The notes: a model not told the origin generated them from the sequence alone. A DNA stretch of 64,000 nt from an uncultured Flavobacterium sp. (GCF_963422545.1 NZ_OY730246.1:27600-91599), one strand, 5' to 3'; counted from the first letter of the stretch, positions 7,732 through 16,766 are shown. Made by a program: numbers and translations.

Positions 7732-8598
7732 TTATTTACCTTTTGTATCAGGATTACTTTTTAGTGTATTTTTTCTGTATGAAGAAGGATTTTTACCCGT
7801 ATGTAATTTGAATATTCTTGTAAAGTGACTCTGGTCTGAAAAACCTGTCATATAAGCAATTTCAGTAAGAGTATAAGTTGAATTCTGAATGAGATTTATA
7901 GCTCTTTCGATACGTAATTTTCTAACATAATCTCCAAAATTTAAGTCTTCAAAATATTTAGAAAATTCACGGGACAAATAAGACGGATTAAGCTCTAAAT
8001 CATTTGATATTTTTTTGAGATCAAAAGTAAACTGCGCATCTATTTGATCCTGAATAATAGCTTTTAAATCCTTAACCCACGAAGGTGATTTTTTGCTTGA
8101 TTTTTTTTCAAGCAGTAATTTATTATAAACTTCATGAAGTAAATTCTCAAACGGACTATTTTGCAAATGATTTTGTTTGTACAAATGCGTTGCCCAGCTA
8201 TAGAGTGCATCATAAAGAATCATTCCGTTTTTTAGCAACTCAGCGTCGTTTGTGATGTTGTGCGAAAGTCCCGCTGAAATCGCCCAAAGTCCTGCTGATT
8301 CTTTTGCAATTTCATGTCTGTCAGTATCTGCACCACGAACAATTTTGGACATGATTAAAACCGCAGGATCCTTAATTTGGTATTTCTTTATAATATAATC
8401 AAAAGTACATTCGTCATTATAATGCGTAAATTCTACGTTAGGAATGTCAAACGGAATTGCATTTAATGCTGTAGCTTTAGCAATAACTTCATCAAACGGA
8501 ACATAAAGGAATTCTGCTTCCTGATCAACGAACTTTTTTATTAACCACGGACAGGCAATTCGGTCAATTTTGGGTCTTTCTCGGGTAATCCATTTCAT
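7732..8598 (-). CDS. ChrB C-terminal domain fused to an AraC-type DNA-binding domain
   Basis: A 288-residue cytoplasmic protein. Residues 1 to about 150 match the ChrB C-terminal domain: RPKIDRIACPWLIKKFVD, then FTHYNDECTFDYIIKKY and IVRGADTDRHEIAKESAGLW. Residues from about 185 to 280 form two AraC-type helix-turn-helix motifs (ISNDLELNPSYLSREFSKYF and LTEIAYMTGFSDQSHFTRIF), ending GKNPSSYRKN. In Proteobacteria ChrB is a chromate-responsive regulator upstream of chrA; here the sensing domain carries an AraC reader instead of the usual N-terminal region. As first gene of the chromate operon it is the likely regulator, and AraC readers usually activate. Domain calls are firm; the sensing role is inferred. 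Confidence 0.88.
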   Translation of the reverse strand: MKWITRERPKIDRIACPWLIKKFVDQEAEFLYVPFDEVIAKATALNAIPFDIPNVEFTHYNDECTFDYIIKKYQIKDPAVLIMSKIVRGADTDRHEIAKESAGLWAISAGLSHNITNDAELLKNGMILYDALYSWATHLYKQNHLQNSPFENLLHEVYNKLLLEKKSSKKSPSWVKDLKAIIQDQIDAQFTFDLKKISNDLELNPSYLSREFSKYFEDLNFGDYVRKLRIERAINLIQNSTYTLTEIAYMTGFSDQSHFTRIFKLHTGKNPSSYRKNTLKSNPDTKGK

Positions 8599-8639
8599 CG
8601 AAGCAGCTTGAAGATTAATTGGTTGTTTAGATCTTAAAC

Positions 8640-8670
8640 CAAAAGTATAGCTAATTTATATTTTAGCGAA
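8640..8670 (-). promoter_or_regulatory. Promoter of the chromate operon
   Basis: On the minus strand TACTTTTG (8647-8640) matches the -7 consensus TAnnTTTG, and TTCG (8670-8667), one mismatch from TTTG, lies exactly 19 bp upstream. The ChrB/AraC start codon is 41 bp further downstream. Confidence 0.5.
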
Positions 8671-8691
8671 GTATTGCAGGCGTTTTTAATT

Positions 8692-8722
8692 AAAAAAGCC
8701 CGATTTGTTATGATCGGACTTT
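8692..8722 (-). terminator. Terminator of the 127-residue hypothetical gene
   Basis: Read leftward, AGTCCGAT pairs with ATCGGGCT (8 bp, one G-U) around an 8-nt loop and is followed by a T-run. It starts directly after the stop codon at 8723, so it insulates the chromate operon from upstream transcription. Confidence 0.8.
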
Positions 8723-9106
8723 TTAATGAGAATCGGTGTGAGGTTTCTTTACGCCACCAAAATTTGTTTTGAGGATTTTCCTAATTTGGAGTTGGGTTTT
8801 GTTTCTTGTACTGTTTTTCCATTCGTTAAAATCATAAATATGAATTTGATCAGCATAAGGATTTGTAACGAAAAAAAGTCTTGAGATCGAAAACTTATAA
8901 TATTTCAGTTCGTGCGAGATATGACGATCCGGCACAACAATAAGAATCGTCTCCCAATTTAAAAAATCCTTAGGAACATCTTCTCTTTCCGTTAATCCAA
9001 GCGACTCAAAAAATGCAATTATCTTTTGGTCGTTGATCTTGTCGATCTTCTGATCAATGCGTTTAATAGTGCTAAGAAGCTTCTCTTCATCTTTAATAAC
9101 ACTCAT
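8723..9106 (-). CDS. Hypothetical protein, 127 residues
   Basis: I do not recognise a family. The first 35 residues are Lys/Asp/Glu-rich with a heptad-like pattern (IKRIDQKIDKINDQKI), suggesting a short coiled coil. The rest is a mixed alpha/beta soluble protein with several aromatic residues (YYKFSISRLFFVTNPYADQI) and no signal peptide or membrane segment. A strong terminator follows immediately, and a gene-free 323 bp lies upstream, so it is a single-gene unit. A role in the chromate system next door is not supported. Confidence 0.65.
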   Translation of the reverse strand: MSVIKDEEKLLSTIKRIDQKIDKINDQKIIAFFESLGLTEREDVPKDFLNWETILIVVPDRHISHELKYYKFSISRLFFVTNPYADQIHIYDFNEWKNSTRNKTQLQIRKILKTNFGGVKKPHTDSH

Positions 9107-9429
9107 GATAATTTGTTTTTGTTTAATTTTAATATAAAATTACATCAAAGAAAATCATTTTAACAAAGTAGTGCCAATAGAATGATTCTAAATTTTAAAT
9201 GCCATTTTAGTATCTGAAATTGAAAGAAAAATTAATCAATTTGCCAATGATGTTTTATTGATTTCTATAATCAGCTTCAAAGAATAAAAAGGATTTCTGC
9301 CAATGTTTTACGTTTTAAGATCTGAATGTATTTTGTATAAAAATATTTCCTAATATTGACATTATAAAGCTGATATAGAGATTCTATATCGCTTTGGTAT
9401 ACAAATATTTCTAACAAAAGTTATTCCAA
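9107..9429. other. Intergenic region without a gene
   Basis: This AT-rich divergent spacer lies between the hypothetical gene and the antiporter gene. It must hold promoters for both, but I see no convincing consensus box, repeat or hairpin. Confidence 0.5.
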
Positions 9430-11007
9430 ATGCTGCACGATTTTCCGTTTTATTTAATCATTGTCATCGTTATTCTTTTATTAATAATGCTAAGCAATAA
9501 AATCAAAGTTGCTTATCCTGTTTTGTTGGTTTTAGGAGGATTGGCAATCAGTTTTATTCCCGGAATTCCGGTGTTACGCATTGATCCCGAACTGATTTTT
9601 GTTATTTTTCTTCCGCCGTTATTGTATGAAGCAGCGTGGAGCATTTCCTGGAAAGAGTTATGGCGCTGGCGACGCATTATTTGCAGTTTTGCATTTTTAG
9701 TCGTGTTTTTTACTGCATTTTCTGTGGCTTTGGTAGCCAATCATTTTATTCCCGGATTTTCGCTGGCACTTGGTTTTTTGCTTGGCGGAATCATTTCGCC
9801 GCCAGATGCCGTTAGTGCAGGAGCGATTCTTAAATTTGTAAAAGTACCTCGCCGAATGTCTTCTATTTTAGAAGGCGAAAGTCTTTTAAACGATGCATCG
9901 TCACTTATTATTTTCAGATTTGCGTTGATTGTCGTAGGTACAGGACAATTTATCTGGCAGGATGCCATTGCAAGTTTTGGATGGATGTTGGTTGGCGGAG
10001 TGGGGATTGGAGTTGGTATAGGTTTCATTGTTATGAAAATACACAAATATTTGCCTACAGATGCTAATACTGATATTGTACTTTCGATCGTAACCCCTTA
10101 TTTAATATACATCGCCGCCGAAGAAGTGCATAGTTCAGGAGTTCTTGCCGTTGTGAGCGGCGGTTTGTTATTATCGCATTACAGACTTTCTTTTTTAAGC
10201 AGCAGCTCACGTTTGCGAGGCGTTAATGTCTGGGAGAGTTTTTGTTTTGTTTTGAATGGTTTGATATTTATGATGATCGGACTTGACTTACCCGAAATAG
10301 TTTCAGGATTGGGAGATGTTAGTCTTTCTTCAGCAATTGGTTACGGATTATTAATTACAGCAGTGCTTATCGTAGCTAGAGTTTTATGTGCTTTTAGCGC
10401 TGTTTTTATCACCTTGATTGCTAAAAACTTTATAAAAGTAGCAGATGGGAGGTATCCGGGTTTAAAAGGTCCAATTTTAATTGGCTGGACAGGAATGCGC
10501 GGAGTAGTCTCTTTGGCGGCAGCCCTGTCAATTCCGGTGCAATTGAGTGACGGAACACCTTTTCCACAGCGAAATCTGATCTTGTTTATAACATTTGTAG
10601 TAATCCTGACCACTTTACTTTTGCAAGGATTGACATTGCCGTACTTAATTAAGAAATTTCAAATGCCGGATCCTGATTATACAATGCCACATGAGGAAAT
10701 TTATAATCAGATTAAAAGAGAATTGGTTGATAATGCTTTAAATCATTTAAAGAGTACTTATGGCAGCGAATTGGAAAGACAGCCCGTTTTGCAGCAAATT
10801 GCTTCTAAATGGGAAGATATTAATCTAAATACTAATAATGATGGCATTCTAATGTCTGATGAAGCCAAAACAGTTTATTTAAATTTACTCGAGCATCAAC
10901 GAAAATGGCTTTTGGATAAAAATAAGGAAGAGATTCTGGATGAAGAGATTATTCGCAGGCATTTGCTTTATCTTGATTTAGAAGAAGAGAAGTTGCAGTT
11001 TATCTAA
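9430..11007 (+). CDS. CPA1 family Na+(K+)/H+ antiporter
   Basis: A 525-residue protein with about twelve membrane segments followed by a soluble cytoplasmic tail of about 120 residues. Antiporter signatures are GFLLGGIISPPDAVSAGAIL with the PPDA motif and ILEGESLLNDASSLIIF, where the ND pair is the ion-binding core of CPA1 exchangers. A conserved GWTGMRGVVSLAAAL segment follows. It exchanges cytoplasmic Na+ or K+ for protons for pH and ion balance. It is a single-gene unit ending 73 bp before an AraC regulator gene that starts from its own promoter. Confidence 0.93.
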   Translation: MLHDFPFYLIIVIVILLLIMLSNKIKVAYPVLLVLGGLAISFIPGIPVLRIDPELIFVIFLPPLLYEAAWSISWKELWRWRRIICSFAFLVVFFTAFSVALVANHFIPGFSLALGFLLGGIISPPDAVSAGAILKFVKVPRRMSSILEGESLLNDASSLIIFRFALIVVGTGQFIWQDAIASFGWMLVGGVGIGVGIGFIVMKIHKYLPTDANTDIVLSIVTPYLIYIAAEEVHSSGVLAVVSGGLLLSHYRLSFLSSSSRLRGVNVWESFCFVLNGLIFMMIGLDLPEIVSGLGDVSLSSAIGYGLLITAVLIVARVLCAFSAVFITLIAKNFIKVADGRYPGLKGPILIGWTGMRGVVSLAAALSIPVQLSDGTPFPQRNLILFITFVVILTTLLLQGLTLPYLIKKFQMPDPDYTMPHEEIYNQIKRELVDNALNHLKSTYGSELERQPVLQQIASKWEDINLNTNNDGILMSDEAKTVYLNLLEHQRKWLLDKNKEEILDEEIIRRHLLYLDLEEEKLQFI

Positions 11008-11049
11008 GCGTCAGAAAAGCTTTTCTATTCTTTAACATTATTAAAACGC

Positions 11050-11057
11050 TACTTTTG
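11050..11057 (+). promoter_or_regulatory. -7 box of the AraC regulator gene
   Basis: TACTTTTG is a perfect TAnnTTTG match 23 bp upstream of the ATG at 11081. No good -33 TTTG is present at 17-23 bp, which fits an activated or weak promoter. Confidence 0.45.
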
Positions 11058-11080
11058 TTTGATTTTCATAACTTTGTCAG

Positions 11081-11953
11081 ATGAATAATCAAATAATTTC
11101 CAAGGCAGCTGATTTTAATACTTCAGATTTAAAACTAAAAGGTTTTAAAGTTTATGAGGTAAGTAACGACGTGAGCTCAATACCAACGTATAACCGCAGA
11201 GATTTTTATAAAATTTGTATTAATACAAGCAAGAGTCTTATTCATTATGCAGATCGCGGAATTGAAACTGACGGAACGATATTATTCTTTGGAAATCCGC
11301 ATATTCCATATTCATGGGAAATTATTTCGCCGGCTTATAACGGTTATGCCTGTGTTTTTACCGAAGAGTTTTTAAAAGCAAATGATCGCTCAGAAAGTCT
11401 TCACGAATCACCTTTGTTTAAAATTGGCGGAACACCTATATTTTTTTTATCGGCTGAACAGGAAGTATTTATAACTTCGTTATTCCGAAAAATGATTGAA
11501 GAGCAAGATACAGATTATGTTTTTAAAGATGATTTAATTCGCAACTACATCAACTTGATTATTCATGAATCGATGAAAATGCAGCCTTCAGAAAACTTCT
11601 TTAAACATAAAAATGCTTCATCACGAATTACCTCTTTGTTTTTGGAATTATTAGAAAGACAATTCCCAATAGAGACAAAAAACGAACCATTGGTATTAAA
11701 AACACCTCAGGATTATGCACAAAGTCTTGCAGTTCATGTAAATCATTTGAATCGTTCTGTAAAAGAAATTACAGGAAAACCAACCACAGCGCACATTACA
11801 GAAAGAATCATCAGTGAAGCAAAAGCATTATTGCATCACACAGATTGGAGTATTTCAGACATTGGATATTCTCTTGGATTTGAATATCCGAGCTATTTTA
11901 ATAACTACTTTAAAAGACTCACCGGAACAATTCCGAAATCGCTAAGGATGTAA
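11081..11953 (+). CDS. AraC family transcriptional regulator
   Basis: A 290-residue protein with an N-terminal cupin-like sensor domain (about residues 1-165, with the strand-rich ETDGTILFFGNPHIPYSWE) and a C-terminal AraC DNA-binding domain (about 185-290). The two helix-turn-helix units include SLAVHVNHLNRSVKEITGK and WSISDIGYSLGFEYPSYFNN. The family usually activates an adjacent metabolic or stress operon. The next genes on the same strand are two cupins and a zinc alcohol dehydrogenase, which it probably controls, an arrangement seen for aldehyde-responsive regulators. The ligand is unknown. Confidence 0.9.
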   Translation: MNNQIISKAADFNTSDLKLKGFKVYEVSNDVSSIPTYNRRDFYKICINTSKSLIHYADRGIETDGTILFFGNPHIPYSWEIISPAYNGYACVFTEEFLKANDRSESLHESPLFKIGGTPIFFLSAEQEVFITSLFRKMIEEQDTDYVFKDDLIRNYINLIIHESMKMQPSENFFKHKNASSRITSLFLELLERQFPIETKNEPLVLKTPQDYAQSLAVHVNHLNRSVKEITGKPTTAHITERIISEAKALLHHTDWSISDIGYSLGFEYPSYFNNYFKRLTGTIPKSLRM

Positions 11954-12014
11954 ATTGTTTCATATTCTTAATTTTTTGTTTGATTATTGTTATTTCTAAT
12001 TGTCATTGCTAAAG

Positions 12015-12022
12015 TAATTTTG
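12015..12022 (+). promoter_or_regulatory. Possible -7 box upstream of the first cupin
   Basis: TAATTTTG fits TAnnTTTG and is 118 bp before the cupin start. No matching -33 box is seen at the usual distance, so the AraC protein may supply activation. Confidence 0.3.
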
Positions 12023-12140
12023 CCATGAAATAATTAGTATTAACCACTTATCGGTTTTTCGCTGACTAAATACAACTTCTATAAAGCGCATTCTAGCTTT
12101 CTGATTTAGTTTCTGGCACTGATATTAAAAACAAATAATT

Positions 12141-12557
12141 ATGAAAGCAACCGAAAATCAATTAAAAGAAACCATTTTTCCAAAAGGAGATTTAGCCTCA
12201 GCTGATTACTTTACAGGAAAAGCATGGGTAAAAATGCTTGTTCCAAACGATCCTGTTTTAAATACTGCAGTGGGTAATGTAGTTTTTGAAGCCGGAGCGA
12301 GAAACAATTGGCATACACATCCGGGAGGTCAGATCCTTATCGTTACCCAGGGAACAGGTTTTTATCAGGAAGTTGGAAAACCAATCCAATTGCTAAAAGA
12401 AGGCGATGTTGTAAACATTCAGCCCGAAGTTAAACATTGGCACGGAGCCTCTCCAGACAGCGAATTTACTCATATCGCTATCAGTACAAATACAGAAAAA
12501 GGAATTGTAGACTGGCTTGAACCGGTAACCGATGAACAATACAATAGCTTTAAATAA
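12141..12557 (+). CDS. Cupin domain protein with intact metal site
   Basis: A 138-residue single-domain cupin without a signal peptide. The first motif reads GARNNWHTHPGGQILIVTQG with an HxH pair, and the second is EVKHWHGASPDSEFTHIAI with further histidines, so all expected metal ligands are present. Such small cupins resemble TM1459/quercetinase-like proteins and are often found beside alcohol dehydrogenases and AraC regulators in redox or aldehyde stress loci. The reaction is unknown. It is followed 96 bp later by a paralogue. Confidence 0.85.
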   Translation: MKATENQLKETIFPKGDLASADYFTGKAWVKMLVPNDPVLNTAVGNVVFEAGARNNWHTHPGGQILIVTQGTGFYQEVGKPIQLLKEGDVVNIQPEVKHWHGASPDSEFTHIAISTNTEKGIVDWLEPVTDEQYNSFK

Positions 12558-12653
12558 TTAAAGTAAAGGTGTTGTTTCTGTCTGACAATTAAAGCAGCAG
12601 CTTATTGTTGGATTATTTTTAAATAAAAAATCAATCTCAAAAAATCAATTTTT

Positions 12654-13058
12654 ATGTCAACACTTTATACTTCCGTTATTGAAGAAGGAAAAATCCCAAA
12701 TACTTTTATGACAGGCAATGTTTCCTATAAAAAACAAACCAGTAATATTCACCCTGATAATACAGTAATCAAAGAAGTTGCTTTTGAACCTGGTGCGAGA
12801 TGCAAATGGCACATTAATCCCACTTTGCAATTGTTTGTTGCAACAGACGGAATTGGATATTTTCAGGAAAAAGGCAGCCCAATTCGATTACTTCATAAAG
12901 ATGAGGTTGTAACTGTTTTGCCGGGCGTAGAGCATTGGTATGGTGCAACACCTTTCAGCCGATTTTCGCATATCGCCATTATTACAGAAATAGATAAAGG
13001 AAAAGGAATCTGGCTGGAAAGCGTTACAGATGAAGAGTATTACAGTTTTGGAAAGTAG
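12654..13058 (+). CDS. Cupin paralogue with altered metal site
   Basis: A 134-residue paralogue of the preceding cupin, sharing FEPGAR, GYFQEKGSPIRLL, SRFSHIAI and SVTDEEYYSF. The metal motif differs: the first reads CKWHINPTLQLF, so the second histidine of HxH is asparagine, and the second reads EHWYGAT, where the first cupin has HWHGAS. Metal binding is therefore probably weaker or lost. It may be a non-catalytic partner of the first cupin or a binding protein. It likely shares regulation with its neighbour and the alcohol dehydrogenase downstream. Confidence 0.82.
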   Translation: MSTLYTSVIEEGKIPNTFMTGNVSYKKQTSNIHPDNTVIKEVAFEPGARCKWHINPTLQLFVATDGIGYFQEKGSPIRLLHKDEVVTVLPGVEHWYGATPFSRFSHIAIITEIDKGKGIWLESVTDEEYYSFGK

Positions 13059-13140
13059 ATTAATTAGATAATTTGTCAATTAGAAAATTAGATAATTTTT
13101 TAATGTAGAAACTTATTCTCTTTTGACTTACTAGTATGAA

Positions 13141-13325
13141 TTTTTCTCGCAGATTTGGCAGATTGAGCAGATTTTATGTTCTTTTTTTAAAATATCCGAA
13201 GTGTAAAGTTCATAAAATGAACGCATAACAAGAGTTTGAAAGAATAAAAGAATATATGTCAAGTCTAATTACGTAATAATAATCAAAAAAAATCGCGCTT
13301 AATCTGTCAAATCTGCGAGAAAAAA
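13141..13325. repeat. Fold-back repeat with TCTCGCAGATT arms
   Basis: The left arm (13141-13175, TTTTTCTCGCAGATTTGGCA and on) is complementary with mismatches to the right arm (13287-13325, AATCTGTCAAATCTGCGAGA and on). The 111-nt loop has no gene. The element and further word repeats (AAACTTTGCGACTTT, AAACCTGAAAC) fill the 418 bp between the second cupin and the alcohol dehydrogenase. Confidence 0.65.
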
Positions 13326-13476
13326 CTTTGCGACTTTACGAGAAATAAAAAATCAACTTAAATCTGCATGAAATTGCACCAATATAAAACGCAAAAAAAC
13401 TTTGTGTCTTAGTGCCTTTGTGGCATTTTTAAAACCTGAAACAAAGAAAACCTGAAACTTTAAACAAAAAACAAAT

Positions 13477-14529
13477 ATGGAAACAAAAAACATAAAAGCC
13501 TTTGGTACAGAAGCAGCCGAAGCACCATTACAAACATTAGACATCAAACGTAGAACTATATTGACACATGATGTAGAAATAGAGATTTTATATTGTGGAA
13601 TCTGCCATTCAGATTTGCATTCTGCCAGAAATGAGTGGCACGGAACAATTTACCCAATAGTTCCGGGGCATGAAATTGTGGGAAGAGTAACAAAAGTAGG
13701 AGATCATGTAAAACATTTCAAAGTTGGCGATCTGGCGGGAGTAGGCTGTATGGTTGATTCTTGTAGAGAATGCGAACATTGCAAAAATGATTTAGAGCAA
13801 TTCTGTGATGCCGGAAGTACTTTAACTTTCAATTCACCTGACGTTCATTTGGGCGGACAAACTTTTGGAGGATATTCTCAAAGTATTACAGTCGATGAAA
13901 ATTATGTATTGCATATTTCAGACAAACTGGATCTTGCAGGAGTTGCACCATTACTTTGCGCCGGAATTACCACTTATTCTCCGTTAAAACACTGGAAAGT
14001 TGGTCCCGGACAAAAAGTAGGAATCGTTGGTATTGGCGGTTTAGGACATATGGGAATCAAATTGGCAAAAGCAATGGGCGCTCATGTAGTAGTTTTTACA
14101 ACTTCATTATCTAAAACGGAAGATGCAAAACGTTTGGGGGCAGATGAAGTGGTTTTATCTACAGATCCTGAGCAAATGGCAAAACATGCCAAAACCCTGA
14201 ACTTTATCTTAGATTGCGTATCGGCAGAGCACAATATCGATTCGTATTTAAACTTGCTTAAAGTAGACGGAACCTTAACTTTGGTTGGTGCACCTATGGA
14301 ACCGCTTCCTGTAACTTCATTTAGCCTTATTTTGGGAAGAAGAAGTTTTGCAGGTTCTCTTATCGGCGGAATCGCAGAAACTCAGGAAATGCTTGATTTT
14401 TGTGCTGAACACAACATCACTGCTGATATCGAAATAATTGGTGTAAATGATGTAAACAATGCCTACGAAAGATTATTAAAAGGAGATATTAAGTATCGTT
14501 TTGTAATTGATATGGCTTCTTTGAAATAA
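13477..14529 (+). CDS. Zinc-dependent NAD(P) alcohol dehydrogenase (cinnamyl-alcohol type)
   Basis: A 350-residue medium-chain dehydrogenase. Catalytic zinc ligands are visible as Cys43 in CGICHSD and His65 in PGHE; the structural zinc is held by the four cysteines of CRECEHCKNDLEQFC and its flank. The Rossmann loop is GIGGLGHMG, followed by TTSLSKTEDA; the serine in place of an acidic residue favours NADPH, as in YahK-type aldehyde reductases. It probably reduces aldehydes to alcohols in the cytoplasm. It ends an AraC-cupin-cupin-dehydrogenase group read in one direction and is closed by a strong terminator. Confidence 0.93.
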   Translation: METKNIKAFGTEAAEAPLQTLDIKRRTILTHDVEIEILYCGICHSDLHSARNEWHGTIYPIVPGHEIVGRVTKVGDHVKHFKVGDLAGVGCMVDSCRECEHCKNDLEQFCDAGSTLTFNSPDVHLGGQTFGGYSQSITVDENYVLHISDKLDLAGVAPLLCAGITTYSPLKHWKVGPGQKVGIVGIGGLGHMGIKLAKAMGAHVVVFTTSLSKTEDAKRLGADEVVLSTDPEQMAKHAKTLNFILDCVSAEHNIDSYLNLLKVDGTLTLVGAPMEPLPVTSFSLILGRRSFAGSLIGGIAETQEMLDFCAEHNITADIEIIGVNDVNNAYERLLKGDIKYRFVIDMASLK

Positions 14530-14578
14530 GACACTAAGTTTCTAAGTTTTTTAGTTTAGTAACTCAGAACCTAAAATA

Positions 14579-14616
14579 AAAACCCCTTAAACATTGAATT
14601 GTTTAAGGGGTTTTTG
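14579..14616 (+). terminator. Terminator of the alcohol dehydrogenase
   Basis: CCCCTTAAAC pairs with GTTTAAGGGG around an 8-nt loop and is followed by five Ts; A-runs on the other side allow bidirectional use. Confidence 0.9.
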
Positions 14617-14687
14617 CAAATTCAAGAGAATATTTAGGAAAACTAAAAATGATGAAGTCCTAAACAATATCTTTGTTTGTAATATAA

Positions 14688-14975
14688 ATGAATCTAAAAA
14701 GAGATTTGAATTTAATGAACATATTAAAAAAGATTGCTGGATGTTTTCTGATTTTTATTGCGGGATTATTATCAATAGTTGCTTTAGCAACTTTAATAGA
14801 AGCAGTAATAAACTTTATAAAATCATCGATGACCAAAGACTTGCCGTATCTTGTTGCTCTCTTTATAATGGTCTTTTTTCTTGCTTTAATAGTAATCTAT
14901 ATTGTGAAATTAGGTTTGAAATTAATTAAACCGAAAGCTATACCAGAGGATTCAATTGATGATATTGGATCTTGA
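14688..14975 (+). CDS. Small two-helix membrane protein
   Basis: A 95-residue protein of unknown function with two hydrophobic segments (about residues 16-42 and 54-74) and a short acidic tail (PEDSIDDIGS). The ATG at 14715 is an alternative start that would trim nine residues. I chose this frame over an overlapping frame because of its membrane-protein composition and because the other frame begins inside the terminator loop. It is followed by another membrane protein gene 58 bp later. Confidence 0.6.
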   Translation: MNLKRDLNLMNILKKIAGCFLIFIAGLLSIVALATLIEAVINFIKSSMTKDLPYLVALFIMVFFLALIVIYIVKLGLKLIKPKAIPEDSIDDIGS

Positions 14976-15033
14976 ATTAATGTCTAATAAAAATATTAAA
15001 CTTAAAAGAGTATTATCATAAATAAAAAAATAC

Positions 15034-15696
15034 ATGAATGAAAAATTTACCTTGACAGGAGGTGCAAGAATTGGAAGAGCAAATGCAAGTTATCCTTTTG
15101 CAAAACTAGATGTAGATAAGAATGTTTTAAAAATAAACGCTTCAATTGTGGGGAATTTAATTTTTCAGGCTAAAGATATTATCGAATTAAAACCTTATAG
15201 ATCAATTCCTGTAATCGGAAATGGGATAAAAGTCATTCATAGAATCGAAAGTTACAATTCAGAAGTGATATTTTGGACATTTAAAGATCCAGACTTTGTT
15301 CTTAAAGAAATTGAAAAAACCGGGTTTTTAAGCAATACAAATAGTGTTTTAACCGAAGCAGATTTAGAAATTATAAAGAAACAGGGGCAAGGCAGTTTTC
15401 CGATAAAAAAGCCGGTAGTTGTATTTTTTGTAGTGGTTTGGAACGTACTTTTATTGTCTGCTATCATTCCAAATTTTATTAATCCACAAGGAAAAGGTTT
15501 TCCAATAGGAATTGGAGCTAATATTGCACTTGGATTCGTTTTGTTAAGCTCAGTTTTAGTGCTAATTTCAAAGAGTTTTCAAAGGTTAGTTTTGAAAGAA
15601 GGGCGCAACTTAGAAGACATTAAAAAGTTTGTTTATTTTTTAATCCTCGTAACTGGTATGTTATTTATTTCTTTTACGGTTGCGAGACTTAATTAA
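15034..15696 (+). CDS. Membrane protein with N-terminal PH-like domain, unknown function
   Basis: A 220-residue protein. Residues 1-110 are soluble and beta-rich (FTLTGGARIGRANASYPFAK, VGNLIFQAKDIIELKP), looking like a bacterial PH-type domain. Three hydrophobic segments follow, at about 128-148, 158-180 and 198-217. I cannot name a family. A clear terminator lies about 100 bp downstream. Confidence 0.65.
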   Translation: MNEKFTLTGGARIGRANASYPFAKLDVDKNVLKINASIVGNLIFQAKDIIELKPYRSIPVIGNGIKVIHRIESYNSEVIFWTFKDPDFVLKEIEKTGFLSNTNSVLTEADLEIIKKQGQGSFPIKKPVVVFFVVVWNVLLLSAIIPNFINPQGKGFPIGIGANIALGFVLLSSVLVLISKSFQRLVLKEGRNLEDIKKFVYFLILVTGMLFISFTVARLN

Positions 15697-15799
15697 AGAA
15701 TAGAGTCTGTTTTAAGTTTCAATAATGCCGATTTTGATGTTTTTGCTTATTTGTTTCCCTTATACAAAAGTTAAAATATTTTATTACACAAATAATTAC

Positions 15800-15832
15800 A
15801 ATCCCCAATTCCGAAAGAATTGGGGATTTTTT
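15800..15832 (+). terminator. Terminator after the 220-residue membrane protein
   Basis: A perfect 12-bp stem (AATCCCCAATTC with GAATTGGGGATT) with a 5-nt loop is followed by TTTTTT. Confidence 0.9.
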
Positions 15833-16766
15833 ATACCTCAATTTTGAAAATTAAAGCAGGGGATAATCGTCAATTCTTGAAATAGGAGGTATAAAAAGCA
15901 AAGAAGTAACAACGTTTTATAAATTTATTAGATATTAATTAATCACTTTATATAAAACTTAAAAATCATTCTGTGTTAGCTGTTTATGTTTTAAGTATAA
16001 TATTAAGTTATGGGACTTTTTTTGTAATAATGACAAATTTAACTACAAATTTTTTGATACGTAAACGAATTTTTGATGTTTGATTTTTGGGTGAAGTTTT
16101 TAGTTTTCTTATACAGGTTTTGTAATTTTTTGAATGTAGAAAATCATAGTTTTAGTCTCTTTTAATTCTGACTTTTGCGTTTTCGATATGATTTTTGATT
16201 CTGCCTTCTTAGAATCCGTTTGCAAGGTCTTATGAATCTGTATTTATTTGAAATATTATGTTTTATTTAATGTTTAAATGTTTTATTTTTGGATAGTTAG
16301 TTTTTGTTATATAAATTAAAGCTTTATGTTTTTAAATGAATTTATTCAGCTTTTAATGTTGAATAATTTGACTTAAAAAGGTTCTGAATTGCAAATGGTA
16401 TTTCCTGTTTCCTCGCAGAAATCTTCAAGACATTCTTTTAAGGAAGTTTGGTCTGACGAGTTTGTTTTAATTTGTTAAGTAATACTAGATGAAAGCTTAT
16501 GCTTTTTTAATTAATTAAATAATTTTATATATTGGTTATCAGTATTATTAATGAGTAATATTTAATCCTTTACTTTATTTGTAAATACTGGCGAATTGTT
16601 AGCTATGAACGCTATCAAAACTACAAATAGTGTGCTTTATAAAAGTTATTCGTTGATCTTCTTTTTACCAAATAGTATTCGTTTCGGTTTCGGATATTTT
16701 TAGAGATTGATGTTTTTCATCAAAAGAAAATGTTTAGTTAGCTGTTCAGATCCCTCTTTTAACAAC
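15833..16766. other. Gene-free, T-rich stretch of about 0.9 kb
   Basis: Between two terminators there is no open frame with protein-like composition on either strand. The plus strand is notably T-rich from 16.0 to 16.75 kb. No tRNA, known RNA family or strong hairpin is visible. It may be a decayed gene region, but I cannot reconstruct one. Confidence 0.5.

Noticed and set aside
14594..14929. A 111-residue open frame overlapping the small membrane protein gene
   Set aside because: It starts in the loop of a strong terminator, has Cys/Phe/Asn-rich composition typical of shifted frames, and overlaps a frame with clear membrane helices.
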